Assembly (NCBI GenBank): GCA_038049695.1
Contig: CP142456.1
Coordinates: 79,073,422-79,137,421 of the forward strand
Direction: 5' to 3'
From: Cinnamomum chago
Taxonomy: Eukaryota > Streptophyta > Magnoliopsida > Laurales > Lauraceae
DNA: 64,000 nucleotides
Shown here: piece by piece, positions 1-8,612 of the stretch
Position numbering within the stretch: the first letter of the stretch is position 1
Layout: every line of letters begins with the position of its first letter
Notes under the pieces: generated by a model
What the model saw: the letters and a program-made list of their open reading frames with translations, nothing else
Databases searched by the model: none
What the model was told of the DNA's origin: nothing
Position numbers and translations under genes: made by a program

Positions 1-500
1 TGGGCGTCTTAGAACTATGGTTATGGGCCCACCTAATATACATGAAAACGTGTGATTAGATATGAGAGAGAGATTGTAGGGATTAAGGAGAGATTTTAGT
101 GAAGGTGTGTGTAGAGGGAGAGATTTTAGGGAGAAGGAGAAAAAACGTGTACTGAGAGAGATTGTAAAAAGGATGGTTATGGGCCCACCTAATATACATG
201 AACACGTGTGATTAGATTTGAGAGAGAGATTATAGGGATTTTTAAAACTATGGTTGTGTAGAAGGAGAGATTTTAGTGGAGTTGGGTGTTTAGTAGAGGG
301 AGAGGTTTTAGGGAGAATGAGAGAAAATTGTTGAGGGAGAAGCTGCAACGTGTGTCATCCTCCTAGGAAGCCCCCTCTCGCCACGTGTCGCTCCCCCACG
401 AAAAAGGGCATTGCTTTAATATATATATATATAATAATGATTTTTTTAGCACAACGGGCATTACCTTGACGCAGCACTATTTGAAGTTGCAACAAGTTAA
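1..500. repeat. Intergenic GA-rich stretch with a diverged tandem duplication
   Basis: No gene is visible. Two copies of a segment beginning GGTTATGGGCCCACCTAAT start near positions 16 and 173, about 157 bases apart. Both are followed by an ACGTGTGATTAGAT-type stretch, GA-rich sequence and a 'GAGATTTTAGGGAGAA'-like block. A short TA run lies at about 420-432. The repeat family is not recognised. Confidence 0.55.
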
Positions 501-1422
501 GGGTCTGTGTGGATGTCTACAAAATAAAATATTTATAAATTTAAATATTACAAGAATAAAGTAGTATAGAATACAATAATGCAATATTATAATAGTATAA
601 CTTTTTTACTGTTTGATAATTTTTTAAGAATATTATATGTTTTAAATTGAGATTTTTGGAAGGTGATATAATTAAAGTAAATTACATTATAAGAATATTT
701 TTTATTAAATATTTTAATTTATATGTAATTTACCACGTCTAGATAAAAAAGTAATGAGGTAAAGTAAAATTTAACTTTCATGTTTTTACCATTAGTTGCT
801 TTTCTTTTATCACATAAAACCATGGTAAAGTATAGTAAAGTAAAGTCAATGAAAAAACAACTACTTTATAACTCTCTCACTCACTTTGCTTTACCACATA
901 CTTTATCTGACCTTACTTTACCTCACATTTTACCATGATATGACATCAATCTTTATTTTACTTTACCACACCTTTAAACAAGTCACTTTTTATTTACCAT
1001 ATAAAACTACGATAAAATGTGATAAAGTAAAGTAAAAAAAAAGAAACTACTTTACCATTCCTTCCCACTTTACTTCACCATGTACTTTATCCACCTTTAC
1101 TTTGCCCCAACTTTACCGTCTTGTGAGATTTATTTTTACTTTACTTTACCATATATATAAACATACACATTATGATGGATTTGTTGAACTAAAGTCTTTA
1201 CTTTACTCTACGACTTTGTAATCATCAATATTTTGAAAGATTATTTTCTTGTAGAAAGTTTTCTAAGAGAGAATTGTATGAGAAAATATTGAGTTTTTTG
1301 AAAGAAAAGAATCTTTTCTTCAAATTTATTTTTGAGTTACCAAACGCACAATATTTTCTTTTTTGAAAAATAAAAGATTATATTCTAAAAAATATTATTT
1401 TCTTATGCATCCAAACAGGCCC
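501..1422. mobile_element. TIR-flanked element, PIF/Harbinger-like ends (non-autonomous)
   Basis: The left end reads GGGTCTGTGTGGATGTCTAC and the reverse complement of the right end reads GGGCCTGTTTGGATGCATAA. Both continue into AAAATAA..ATATTT, giving an imperfect terminal inverted repeat of about 30 bp. The left flank is TAA and the right flank AAA, a degenerate 3-bp duplication. Ends of the GGGCCTGTTTGGAT type are common on Tourist/Harbinger MITEs, which is the basis for the class. The interior is AT-rich and non-coding and holds the tandem repeat at 785-1165. Confidence 0.5.
785..1165. repeat. Two tandem copies of a TTTAC/GTAAA-rich unit, about 190 bp each
   Basis: Two adjacent diverged units each contain, in order, a CACATAAAAC/CATATAAAAC start, GGTAAAGT or GATAAAGT motifs, ACTACTTTA, CTTTACCAC/CTTCACCA..TACTTTAT, and TTTTACTTTACCA at the end. 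The TTTAC/GTAAA motif recurs on both strands, so single-stranded DNA could fold on itself. Non-coding. Confidence 0.5.
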
Positions 1423-1964
1423 AAAATAGTTGCTTAATTATTTTGATAATTTTCTTTTCTTTTGTAATCTAAACTAAACATTTTCAAGAAATTGAATCAA
1501 CTCTTTGATGGTTTTGCATATCCCGAATAAGTTTTACAACTTAGTTTTTTTTATAGTTAACACGGTATATTGAAGAGGCAGAAGAACTTGCAATGCATGG
1601 TTTGAAGAAAAATAGACATATTCTTGATATGATTGCCGAAGAACTGTTGTTGAAGTCTAGAATAACTGGATTGGTATAACCACTGAAACATTATTTTTCT
1701 TTTATTCCTTAGGGAATTTAGAAATGGTTGTTGTAGACTCATGAAATGAATGAGAAACAACTGCCTAGGACTTGTAATTTACTTTTTACTCATTTTCTTT
1801 TGAAATTTGTGATGAACAACGTTTTACTTTAAGAAGTATGATTTGCATGCCCGTTCTCTTCAAATCTTTTACAATGCTTATTTTATTATGTAAGCTGTAG
1901 TGCCTAGATATGGCAGACACTCCATGGATAAGTTGGGACTTGGGACTTCGGATATGATTTTACA

Positions 1965-2000
<36 letters not shown>

Positions 2001-2002
2001 AT
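1423..2002. other. Intergenic, no gene seen; A-run at 1965-1999
   Basis: AT-rich sequence without a credible reading frame. A homopolymeric A tract of about 35 bases ends just before the LINE-coding sequence resumes. It may mark the 5' truncation junction or the tail of another insertion, but no target-site duplication is seen. Confidence 0.4.
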
Positions 2003-2962
2003 GAAGAAGAAGAGGCTTGTAAAGATTATAAGATTATACCGGGGGAGAGCTTGACTTCCCAATATAGGTTGTTGATCATAGGGGGTGTTCCAGCACAGAA
2101 AGAGGCATGGTGGTGGAGCGAAGCCGTCCAAAACAAGATAAGAGTTAAAAGAGAGTGTTTTAAAACTTGGCAAAATGATCGAAATGAAGCGAACTTGGAG
2201 AGGTATAAAGAAACAAAAAGAAAAATAAAAAAGGCAGTTAGTAAAGCAAAGGCAAAGGCTTTTGAGGAGCTACATAGGCGACTCGACACTAAGGAAGGCG
2301 AAAGAGAGATATTCAACCTTGCCGAAGTCAAAGATAGGCGAACCAAGGACTTAAACCAAGTTAAATGCATTAAGGATAATGATGAAAATGTATTAGTAAA
2401 GGATGAGGAGATAAATGAGCGTTGGAAGAGCTACTTCTATAAGTTATTTAACGATAGCAGTAGTAGTGACATACAATTGGGGCAACTTACTATTTCTAGA
2501 GAAGAATCGAATCATATGTTCTATAGGAGAATCAGTAGGGAAAAAGTTAAAGAAGTATTAAAAAGAATGAAGAATGGGAAAGCGGTTGGGTAAGATGGTA
2601 TCCCTATTGAGGTTTGGAGGTGCTTGGGGGAGGATGGCATAAGTTGGTTGACAAAGCCTTTTAATGTAGTGCTAAAGAGCAAAAAGACGCCTGATGCATG
2701 GAGGAAAAGTGTTCTTATACCCATATACAAGAACAAAGGAGATATTTAGAACTATGCGAACTACCGCGTGATTGAATTGATGAGCCATACAATGAAATTA
2801 TGGCAGAGAGTTATTGAGAGAAGACTAAGAAGAACAACAAACATTTCAAAGAATCAATTTGATTTTATGCCTGGGAGATCAACCATGGAGGCTATATTTC
2901 TCCTGAGAAGGTTAATGGAACAGTATAGAGAAGGTCAGAGATATTTATATATGGTGTTCATT
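2003..2962 (+). mobile_element. RTE-type LINE reverse-transcriptase relic, upstream part
   Basis: The frame from about 2003 to 2593 translates to residues typical of plant RTE non-LTR retrotransposons, linking the endonuclease end to the reverse transcriptase (ACKDYKIIPGE, then a WWSEAVQ segment). A stop at 2591-2593 falls where the family has KAVGPDG. The frame then continues as DGIPIEVW, RKSVLIPIYKNKGDI, a second stop, NYANYR, LMSHTMKLW, and PGRSTMEAIFLLRRLMEQ up to VFI at 2962. The N-terminal endonuclease is missing. Internal stops make this a dead copy. The sequence resumes in phase at 5629, after the CACTA insertion. Confidence 0.85.
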
Positions 2963-3329
2963 CACTACAGGAAACTTGGGGTTTAAGGACAACACAAATT
3001 TATTCCAAAATATACATATTTCGTCACCAAAACTAATTGAGACGAAAAATTTTCGTCACCCGTTTCGTTGCCAAAGCCTTGTCGCTAAAAGGTATTGGTG
3101 ACGAAAAAAAAATTCGTCATTGAAAAAGATAAATTTGTGACGATTTTTTTTGTCTCCAATACACTCTGTTGGAAACAAGTAATTTTTTTCGTCTCCAATA
3201 CACTATGTTGGAAACATACTTGTAAGTAATTAGTGACAAAATATTTTGTCATTAAAGGAAGAAATTAGAGACAAAAATATTTTGTCATAAATATAAGAAA
3301 TAGAGACGAAAAATTTTTATCGCATTTAC

Positions 3330-3593
3330 CCCGCCCAACTCAAGGACTTCCTAGGAGGTCACCCATCATAGCACTGCTCCCGCCTGAGCACGCTTAACTT
3401 CGAAGTTCTTACGACTTTTGGAGCCGCACGATTTTAAAAGACTTCATGCTAAGTTAATACGGGGTTTGACTTATAAGCCATGGTCAAGACTTGGATATTT
3501 CCGATGCGGGCTAACGGAGACTCATCGTTTGAAGCCGGTGGTTGACACGCTACGCCCCGTGATTAAGAGTACCGCCCGGATCAAGATCTCACA
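3330..3593 (-). mobile_element. Cassandra TRIM LTR copy 1 (truncated/deleted), with 5S-like segment
   Basis: This is the leftmost of three LTRs, read on the minus strand. The edge that would read TGTCACAGC on the plus strand is replaced by CGCATTTAC, and a block of about 40 bases present in the other two copies (CAGCATGAAATTG..CACGTG) is deleted. The 5S rRNA-derived segment at about 3345-3415 remains: on the minus strand it includes GTTAAGCGTGCTC and GGGTGACCTCC, hallmarks of the plant 5S gene. The LTR ends TCTCACA at 3593, i.e. minus-strand start TGTGAGA. Confidence 0.8.
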
Positions 3594-3638
3594 TTCTCCC
3601 CCACTAGAAATAAAGCCGTCCTCGGCTCTGATACCAAC
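3594..3638 (-). mobile_element. Cassandra internal domain 1 (PBS to PPT)
   Basis: Only 45 bp long. On the minus strand it begins GTTGGTATCAGAGCC, the initiator-methionine tRNA primer-binding site used by Cassandra and many plant LTR elements, and ends AGTGGGGGAGAA, a polypurine tract abutting the next LTR. There is no coding capacity, as is normal for a TRIM. Confidence 0.85.
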
Positions 3639-3950
3639 TGTCACAGCCCCGCCCAACTTAGCATGAAATTGTTCACTTTGGCCCACGTGTACGTGCGATG
3701 ACTTCTTAGGAGGTCACTCATCCTAGTACTGCTCCCGCCCCGAGCACGCTTAACTTCGGAGTTCTTACGATTTCTGGAGCCGCACTGTTTTAAAAAGCCT
3801 CATACTAAGTTAATACTGGGTTTAACTTATAAGCCCACGGTCAGGACTTGGATATTTCCAATGCGGGCTATCATAGATTCGCCGTTTGAAGCCCATGATT
3901 GACATGCTAGGCCCAGTTGTTAAGGGTACCGCCCGGACCAAGATCTCACA
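3639..3950 (-). mobile_element. Cassandra TRIM LTR copy 2 (full length, 312 bp)
   Basis: Bounded on the plus strand by TGTCACAGC and AGATCTCACA, so on the minus strand it runs TGTGAGA...GCTGTGACA. It contains the 5S rRNA-like block at about 3703-3775, in the same orientation as the element (minus strand: GAACTCCGAAGTTAAGCGTG..GGATGAGTGACCTCC). Retention of a 5S promoter-like region inside the LTR is the defining property of Cassandra. Compared with copy 3 it differs by scattered substitutions. Confidence 0.88.
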
Positions 3951-3995
3951 ATTTCCCCCACTAGAAATAGAGTCGTCCTCGGCTCTGATACCAAC
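3951..3995 (-). mobile_element. Cassandra internal domain 2 (PBS to PPT)
   Basis: A second 45-bp internal domain, with the same arrangement as at 3594-3638: minus-strand GTTGGTATCAGAGCC primer-binding site, a short spacer and an AGTGGGGGAAA polypurine tract. It separates LTR copies 2 and 3. Confidence 0.85.
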
Positions 3996-4306
3996 TGTCA
4001 CAGCCCCGCCCAACTCAGCATGAAATTGTCCACTTTGGCCCACGTGCACGCGCGAGGACTTCTCAGGAGGTCACCCATCCTAATACTGCTCCTGCCCGAG
4101 CAAGCTTAACTTCGGAGTTCTTACGATTTCCGGGGACGCATGGTTTTAAAAAGCCTCATGTTAAGTGAATACGGGGTTTGACTTATAAGCCCAAGGTCAG
4201 GACTTGGATATTTCTGATGCAGGCTAACGGAGACTCACCATTTGAAGCCCGTGGTTAACATGTTACTCCCCGTGGTGAAGGGTATTGCCCGGACCAAGTT
4301 CTCACA
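3996..4306 (-). mobile_element. Cassandra TRIM LTR copy 3 (full length, 311 bp)
   Basis: Plus-strand boundaries are TGTCACAGC at 3996 and TTCTCACA ending at 4306. The 5S-like segment lies at about 4058-4130 (plus strand GGAGGTCACCCATCC...GCTTAACTTCGGAGTTC). The next base is the start of unrelated GA-rich sequence, so this is the outer 5' LTR of the array on the minus strand. No target-site duplication can be checked because the opposite edge is rearranged. Confidence 0.88.
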
Positions 4307-4800
4307 GTAGCAGAGACTGAGAGAGGTAGGTGTACCTGGCGGTGGCGGACTCCTGGATGGAGGATGATGCGTACAGATGATGGTGATTGGTGATGGTGGC
4401 TGCGTCTGGGAATTCTAGGCGAGAGAGACTGAGAGAAATAGAGATGAGAGAGATCACTGATCAGGGATGGGTCTGCACTACGTGTGTTGATGGAGGGTGA
4501 TGATGATTGATGGGGGCCAATAATGGGCCATGGGGCTGCTGCTTGAGACGATGGGTGGGAGATGTTGGAAAAGGGTTTTGGAAAATGGGGAAAAGGGTTC
4601 TTCTCTCCTCTTTTGGAAAAGGGTTTTGGAAAAGGGGGAAAAGGGTTTTGGAAAAGAGAGATCGGGATAGATGGAGGGACAAAGGGGGAAATGGGTTTTG
4701 GAAAAGGGCCGTTGGATTGGGGTGGGGGGGGGGGATGGACGTTAGGGCATTGGGGGGCCCATTTTAGTCATTTTAAAGGATTTTCCAAAGTAATACTTAT
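4307..4800. repeat. GA/GGT-rich block with a GGAAAAGGGTTTT minisatellite inside the CACTA element
   Basis: Purine-rich cargo of unknown origin. From about 4564 to 4715 a degenerate unit GGAAAAGGGTTTTGGAAAA recurs at irregular spacing, followed by a G-rich tract at 4730-4742. The small reading frames here follow the repeat and give glycine/lysine/tryptophan-rich low-complexity peptides, so I do not treat them as genes. It could be captured host sequence. Confidence 0.5.
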
Positions 4801-4846
4801 AAGAGATGAATAGGCTCAAGTGCGAACGAAATTGGTGCCACTGCAA

Positions 4847-5452
4847 ATGAAATTGGCGTCTTATTTTGGTGACCAAATATTTTCGTTTTCCATAACTTAT
4901 CCTTAATAGTGACGAATTATATTCGTCACAAAAACAAATTATATTTTGTGACAAATTTTTTTGTCTCCAATGAGCTAAAATAATTCGCGCCAAAGCAAAT
5001 GAAATTGGCGTCTTATTTTTGTGACGAAATATGTTCGTTGTCTATAACTTATCTTTATTGGTGACGAATTACGTTCGTCGCAAAAACAAATTATATTTTG
5101 TGACAAAAATTTTCGTCTCCAATGAGCTAAAATAATTCGCGCCCGCAAATGAAATTGGCACCTTATTCTAGTGACGAAATATTTTCGTCTTCCATAACTT
5201 ATCCCTATTAGTGACGAATTAAGTTCGTCACAAAAACAAATTATATTTTGTGACAAAAATGTTCGTCTCCAATGAGCTAAAATAATCCGCGCCAAAGCAA
5301 ATGAAATTGGCGCCTTATTTTGGTGACGAAATATGTTCGTCTTCCATAACTTATCCTTATTAGTGATGAATTACGTTCGTCGCAAAAAAAAATTATATTT
5401 TGTGACAACAATTTTCGTCTCTAATGAGCTAAAATAATTGGCGCCAATACAA
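4847..5452. repeat. Four tandem ~150-bp repeats, right subterminal region of the CACTA element
   Basis: Units begin ATGAAATTGGC at 4847, 4999, 5149 and 5301 (periods 152, 150, 152). Each has the order TTATTTT.GTGACGAAATATTTTCGT, CCATAACTTATC, GTGACGAATTA.TTCGTC, ACAAATTATATTTTGTGAC, CGTCTCCAATGAGCTAAAAT. A fifth, diverged unit follows to about 5500. Inverted GACGAA/TTCGTC pairs inside each unit resemble subterminal transposase-binding repeats of CACTA elements. Confidence 0.8.
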
Positions 5453-5628
5453 AACAAGTTGGCGCCATATTTTTGTAGACGAAATTTTGTTTTCGTCTCC
5501 TATACTTTTGAAAAAAAATGAAAACAGACGACAAAATTTATATTTCGTCCCCTTTGGATGTTTTTTTAAAACAAAAAAAAATTCGTCATCAGATTTCGTC
5601 GCAACAGCCTAAAATTCTTGTAGTGATT

Positions 5629-6373
5629 GACTTAAAGAATGCCTATAACTGAATTCCTAGGGAGACTCTATGGAGAGTACTGGAAAAAAAAGAGTGTGTG
5701 TCACATATATTGAGGCGATAAATGATATGTATAAGAACATCTATAAGAACGACTGACGAAGAGACTAAAGAGTTTCCTATCACGATTGGTCTACACCAAG
5801 GTTCAGCGTTAAGCCTATACTTGTTTGCCCTAATTATGGATGAGATTACAAGATATATTCAGGATGGTGTCCGGTGGTGTATGCTATTTGCAGATGACAT
5901 TATTTTAGGGGATGAGACGAGAGAAAGAGTGAATGCTAAGCTAGAATTATGACGGAATACGTTAGAGACAAAAGGGTTTAGGCTAAGTCGTTGCAAGACA
6001 GAGTATATGGAATGTAAGTTTAGTCAAAGTAGGACACCTGCTAACTTAGAAGTAAGTTTGGGCACACAAAAGATTGTAGAAAAAGAGAATTTTAGGTACA
6101 TTGGATCTATGGTGCAACATGATGGAGAGATTGATAATGATGTAAGTCACAGGATTCAAGCCGGGTGGACCAAATGGAGGAGTGCTTCGGGGGTCTTGTG
6201 TGTTCGGAAAGTTCCCCTCAAGGTTAAAGAAAAGTATTATAAGGTAGCGGTACGTCCAGCGTTGTTATATGGATCAGAGTGTTGGGCAGTAAAACATAAT
6301 CATATTAAGAAGATGGAAGTTACGGAGATGAGAATGCTAAGATGGATGTGCGGGATCACAATGAGAGATAGGA
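5629..6373 (+). mobile_element. RTE-type LINE reverse-transcriptase relic, middle part
   Basis: The frame resumes exactly after the CACTA target duplication as DLKNAY..IPRETLW. It continues through HQGSALSLYLF and the catalytic box MLFADDIILGDETRE (FADD codons at 5887-5898, the RT active-site aspartates), then MECKFSQSR, a FRYIGSMVQHDGEID segment, the AGWTKWRSASGVLC thumb region and GSECWAVKH. Stop codons and small frameshifts are present (for example after KLEL, where TGG of the family reads TGA). The sequence is interrupted at 6374 by a MITE. Confidence 0.87.
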
Positions 6374-6382
6374 TTAGGAATG

Positions 6383-6525
6383 CAAAAAGTCTACTTGGAC
6401 AAACTTTTTGGCCCGAATTTTGGCCAACCCCCATGGTTTGCATTGAATATCATAGTGATATTCAATGCAAACCATGGGGGTTGGCCAAAATTCGGGCCAA
6501 AAAGTTTGTCCAAGTAGCATTACTC
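6383..6525. mobile_element. 143-bp hairpin MITE with 9-bp target duplication (MULE-like)
   Basis: Two 62-bp arms (6391-6452 and 6456-6517) are perfect inverted complements by eye, around a 3-base centre TAG. The direct repeat TTAGGAATG flanks the unit at 6374-6382 and 6526-6534, a 9-bp duplication typical of Mutator-like elements. Removing the insertion and one repeat restores the LINE frame as RIRNEEIMSKVG. No reading frame is needed to explain it. A transcript crossing it would form a long near-perfect stem. Confidence 0.88.
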
Positions 6526-6845
6526 TTAGGAATGAGGAGATTATGAGCAAAGTAGGAATAACACCGATTAAAGATAAAATGAGAGAAAATCGACTGAAAT
6601 TGTACGATCATGTTAGAAGGCGCACAACGGAGGCACCTGTTAAAAGGAGTGAAAGCATGAAGATTGCCCGGAATAGGAGAGGGAGAAGAAGACCTAAAAG
6701 AAATTGGAAAGAAACTATTAAACATGACGTTGCCTACATGGAGCTAACGGAGGACATGACCCTAAACAGATTTGATTGGTGTCGTCAAATCCATATAGCT
6801 AACCCCACCTAGTAGAAAAAGGCTTGGTTTGGTTTGGTTTGGTTA
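6526..6845 (+). mobile_element. RTE-type LINE 3' end
   Basis: The frame continues NEEIMSKVGITPIKDKMREN and ends WCRQIHIANPT then TAG at 6809-6811. This matches the usual C terminus of plant RTE proteins (R-I-H-.-A-[DN]-P-T). A very short 3' region with a TTTGG/GGTTT repeat at about 6824-6844 follows, as expected for RTE elements, which end in a short microsatellite rather than a long poly(A) tail. Confidence 0.82.
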
Positions 6846-7099
6846 CAAGTATCTCTCTCTATATATCTATATAAATCTTGATTTTAAGTTAATTATACTT
6901 CACTATTCTTACTGCCTCATTTTCCTGTTCTTTTATGAGTTTTCTCTTTCAATATAAGATTGGATTATCCAACATGGGCGCAGACACGGGACACCCACAT
7001 GCCCAGCTCAAGGCCCAGACGTGCCCGGTCCATATGTGATTAGAAAAGGCCGAAAAGGTTTATGAAGAGTATATACACAACTTGTCCTCTTTCTAACTT
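6846..7099 (+). promoter_or_regulatory. Probable LSM7 promoter
   Basis: The region between the LINE end and the inferred LSM7 transcript holds GGCCCA at 7012-7017 (a site II-type motif frequent in plant housekeeping promoters) and a TATA-like GTATATACA at about 7068-7076. A TAGGGTT telo-box-like motif follows at 7154-7160 in the inferred leader. The transcription start is inferred, not observed. Confidence 0.45.
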
Positions 7100-7203
7100 A
7101 TCATCTTCCCTCCCTCCTACTACTACTACGACTACTCCGGGCCTTTTAAGAACTAGGGTTCTTCTTCTTCTTCTCTGTTGCTACTGGTGTTTCTGTCCCC
7201 AAG
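7100..7203 (+). other. LSM7 5' UTR exon (inferred)
   Basis: A pyrimidine-rich leader ends CCCCAAG|GTACGT, a good splice donor at 7204. The next acceptor CACAG at 8531-8535 leads into the exon holding the start codon. The left edge is approximate. A (TC)n tract at 7247-7285 lies in the following intron. Confidence 0.5.
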
Positions 7204-7243
7204 GTACGTCTTCTACTCCTCCTCCTCCTTTCCTTTTATCTTA

Positions 7244-7289
<46 letters not shown>

Positions 7290-8612
7290 CATCTGAAATG
7301 AAAGTTGGCTTCTTCAAATGAACATAGGGTTTTTTTTTTTTTTTTTCTGGTTCTCTAATCGGTTTATAGGCTCTGATTTAGGGTTTTGTTGTTATCTTTA
7401 TTAGGCTCTATTTCTTAAGCAATAGCAATTGAGTGTGTATCCCTTCGATCTGATGCAGGGTCTCTCTAGGTTTTGAATTCTCTTTCTAGACTCAATTTGG
7501 GCAGTTGGGTGGATCCGGACCTGTTTTTCTGCAACTGGGCCTATGAATGCTTAAAAGGTCCGGTTTGGTTTGGCCTGACATGTTTAACACAATGACAAGG
7601 AGTTATACATGCACAAAGTGGATTGTGCTTTTGGTGTCAGCTAGATCCAGGCCTGAATGGTTAAGCATGTAATTAAATGGGTCAGGTTTAGCAAGCTGCA
7701 ATCCGACCTGAATGTTAAGCCATGGATTTTATGGGCCTTCTCTCACCTTGATGAGATGATGATAACAATATACCAACCATGAACATGTGTATATTAAGAC
7801 TAAACTTAGTAGAAAAATGCATTTGATCCCTAATAAATAACCAATGCATGTGATGGCCCCACAATTGATGGATGCTCTGTTGCCCTTTCAGTTACCTCTG
7901 ATAGATCATACAAGTACAACCATCCCTTTTGCAGGCCCTTGATGAAGGACCATTGACAGTGTAGACCTTCACTTTTAGTGCTCTATCCAACTGGACCCCA
8001 CTTTCTCAACTTGCCATTGGATCCTTGGTCCCTCATATTTGGTGCAATAATGCACATGGCTGCAAGAGAAAGTGGGACAATAAAAAGATAACAGGTTTTA
8101 CATGTCTCATCCTTGGTCCTCAATAAAGGAAGAGATCTGAGGGAATTAGAGGTTTTTTTTTTTCCTTATTCTGGGATCTGCTTTGTGTTTTTTTTACTGT
8201 TTGGGTTCTGTTTGGGTTCCGTTCTCCAAATAGAAAAACTCTCTGTTTTTTTTTTTTTTTTTAATTTCAATTTCTGTATTTTTGAAAAATACCATCTGCA
8301 TTATAGTTTGGTTTTCCCTCTTTTTCTCATTTTTTTCTCTAATTTCTGTTTTGTATTGGGAAAGTGCGATGAGTCCCCTACTTCCCCCTCCCTGTTTAGC
8401 ATTGTTTAAAACATGACCATTAGTGAATAGAGAATGTGCATTGGTCTGCAATCTGATATTTTTATCATTGATTTGATTATTCGATTATCTTTTTGACCTG
8501 ATTAAGGTGTGTGGTTATGTTGTTATGATCACAGGAGCTTGGAAGTATCTGATTTAGCATTTGTTTTGAAGAGGAGGACCGTAAAGAAGAGATTTCTTTT
8601 CAAGTCTATATC

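Larger units (their letters stand above)
2963..5625. mobile_element. Non-autonomous CACTA (En/Spm-like) DNA transposon, 2663 bp
   Basis: The element starts CACTACAGGAAACTTGGGG and its right end, reverse-complemented, starts CACTACAAGAATTTTAGG, the diagnostic CACTA terminus. A 3-bp target duplication ATT flanks it (2960-2962 and 5626-5628), as expected for the superfamily. Subterminal regions are dense in TTCGTC/GACGAA motifs on both strands. No transposase reading frame is visible, so the element would have needed enzymes supplied in trans. It carries a Cassandra array (3330-4306), a GA-rich uncharacterised block (4307-4800) and an approximately 150-bp tandem array (4847-5452). It sits inside the LINE between the codons for VFI and DLKNAY. 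Confidence 0.9.

Noticed and set aside
3345-4130. Three apparent 5S rRNA genes on the minus strand
   Set aside because: The similarity covers only part of the 5S gene and sits inside Cassandra LTRs with PBS and PPT between them. They are transposon-borne 5S-derived segments, not ribosomal genes.
4461-4813. Overlapping open frames on both strands in the CACTA interior
   Set aside because: They follow the GGAAAAGGGTTTT minisatellite; glycine/lysine/tryptophan periodicity, no domain.
7062-7301. Open frame beginning at 7062 near the LSM7 promoter
   Set aside because: It overlaps the TATA-like site and leader and runs into the (TC)n microsatellite; serine/leucine repeats only.
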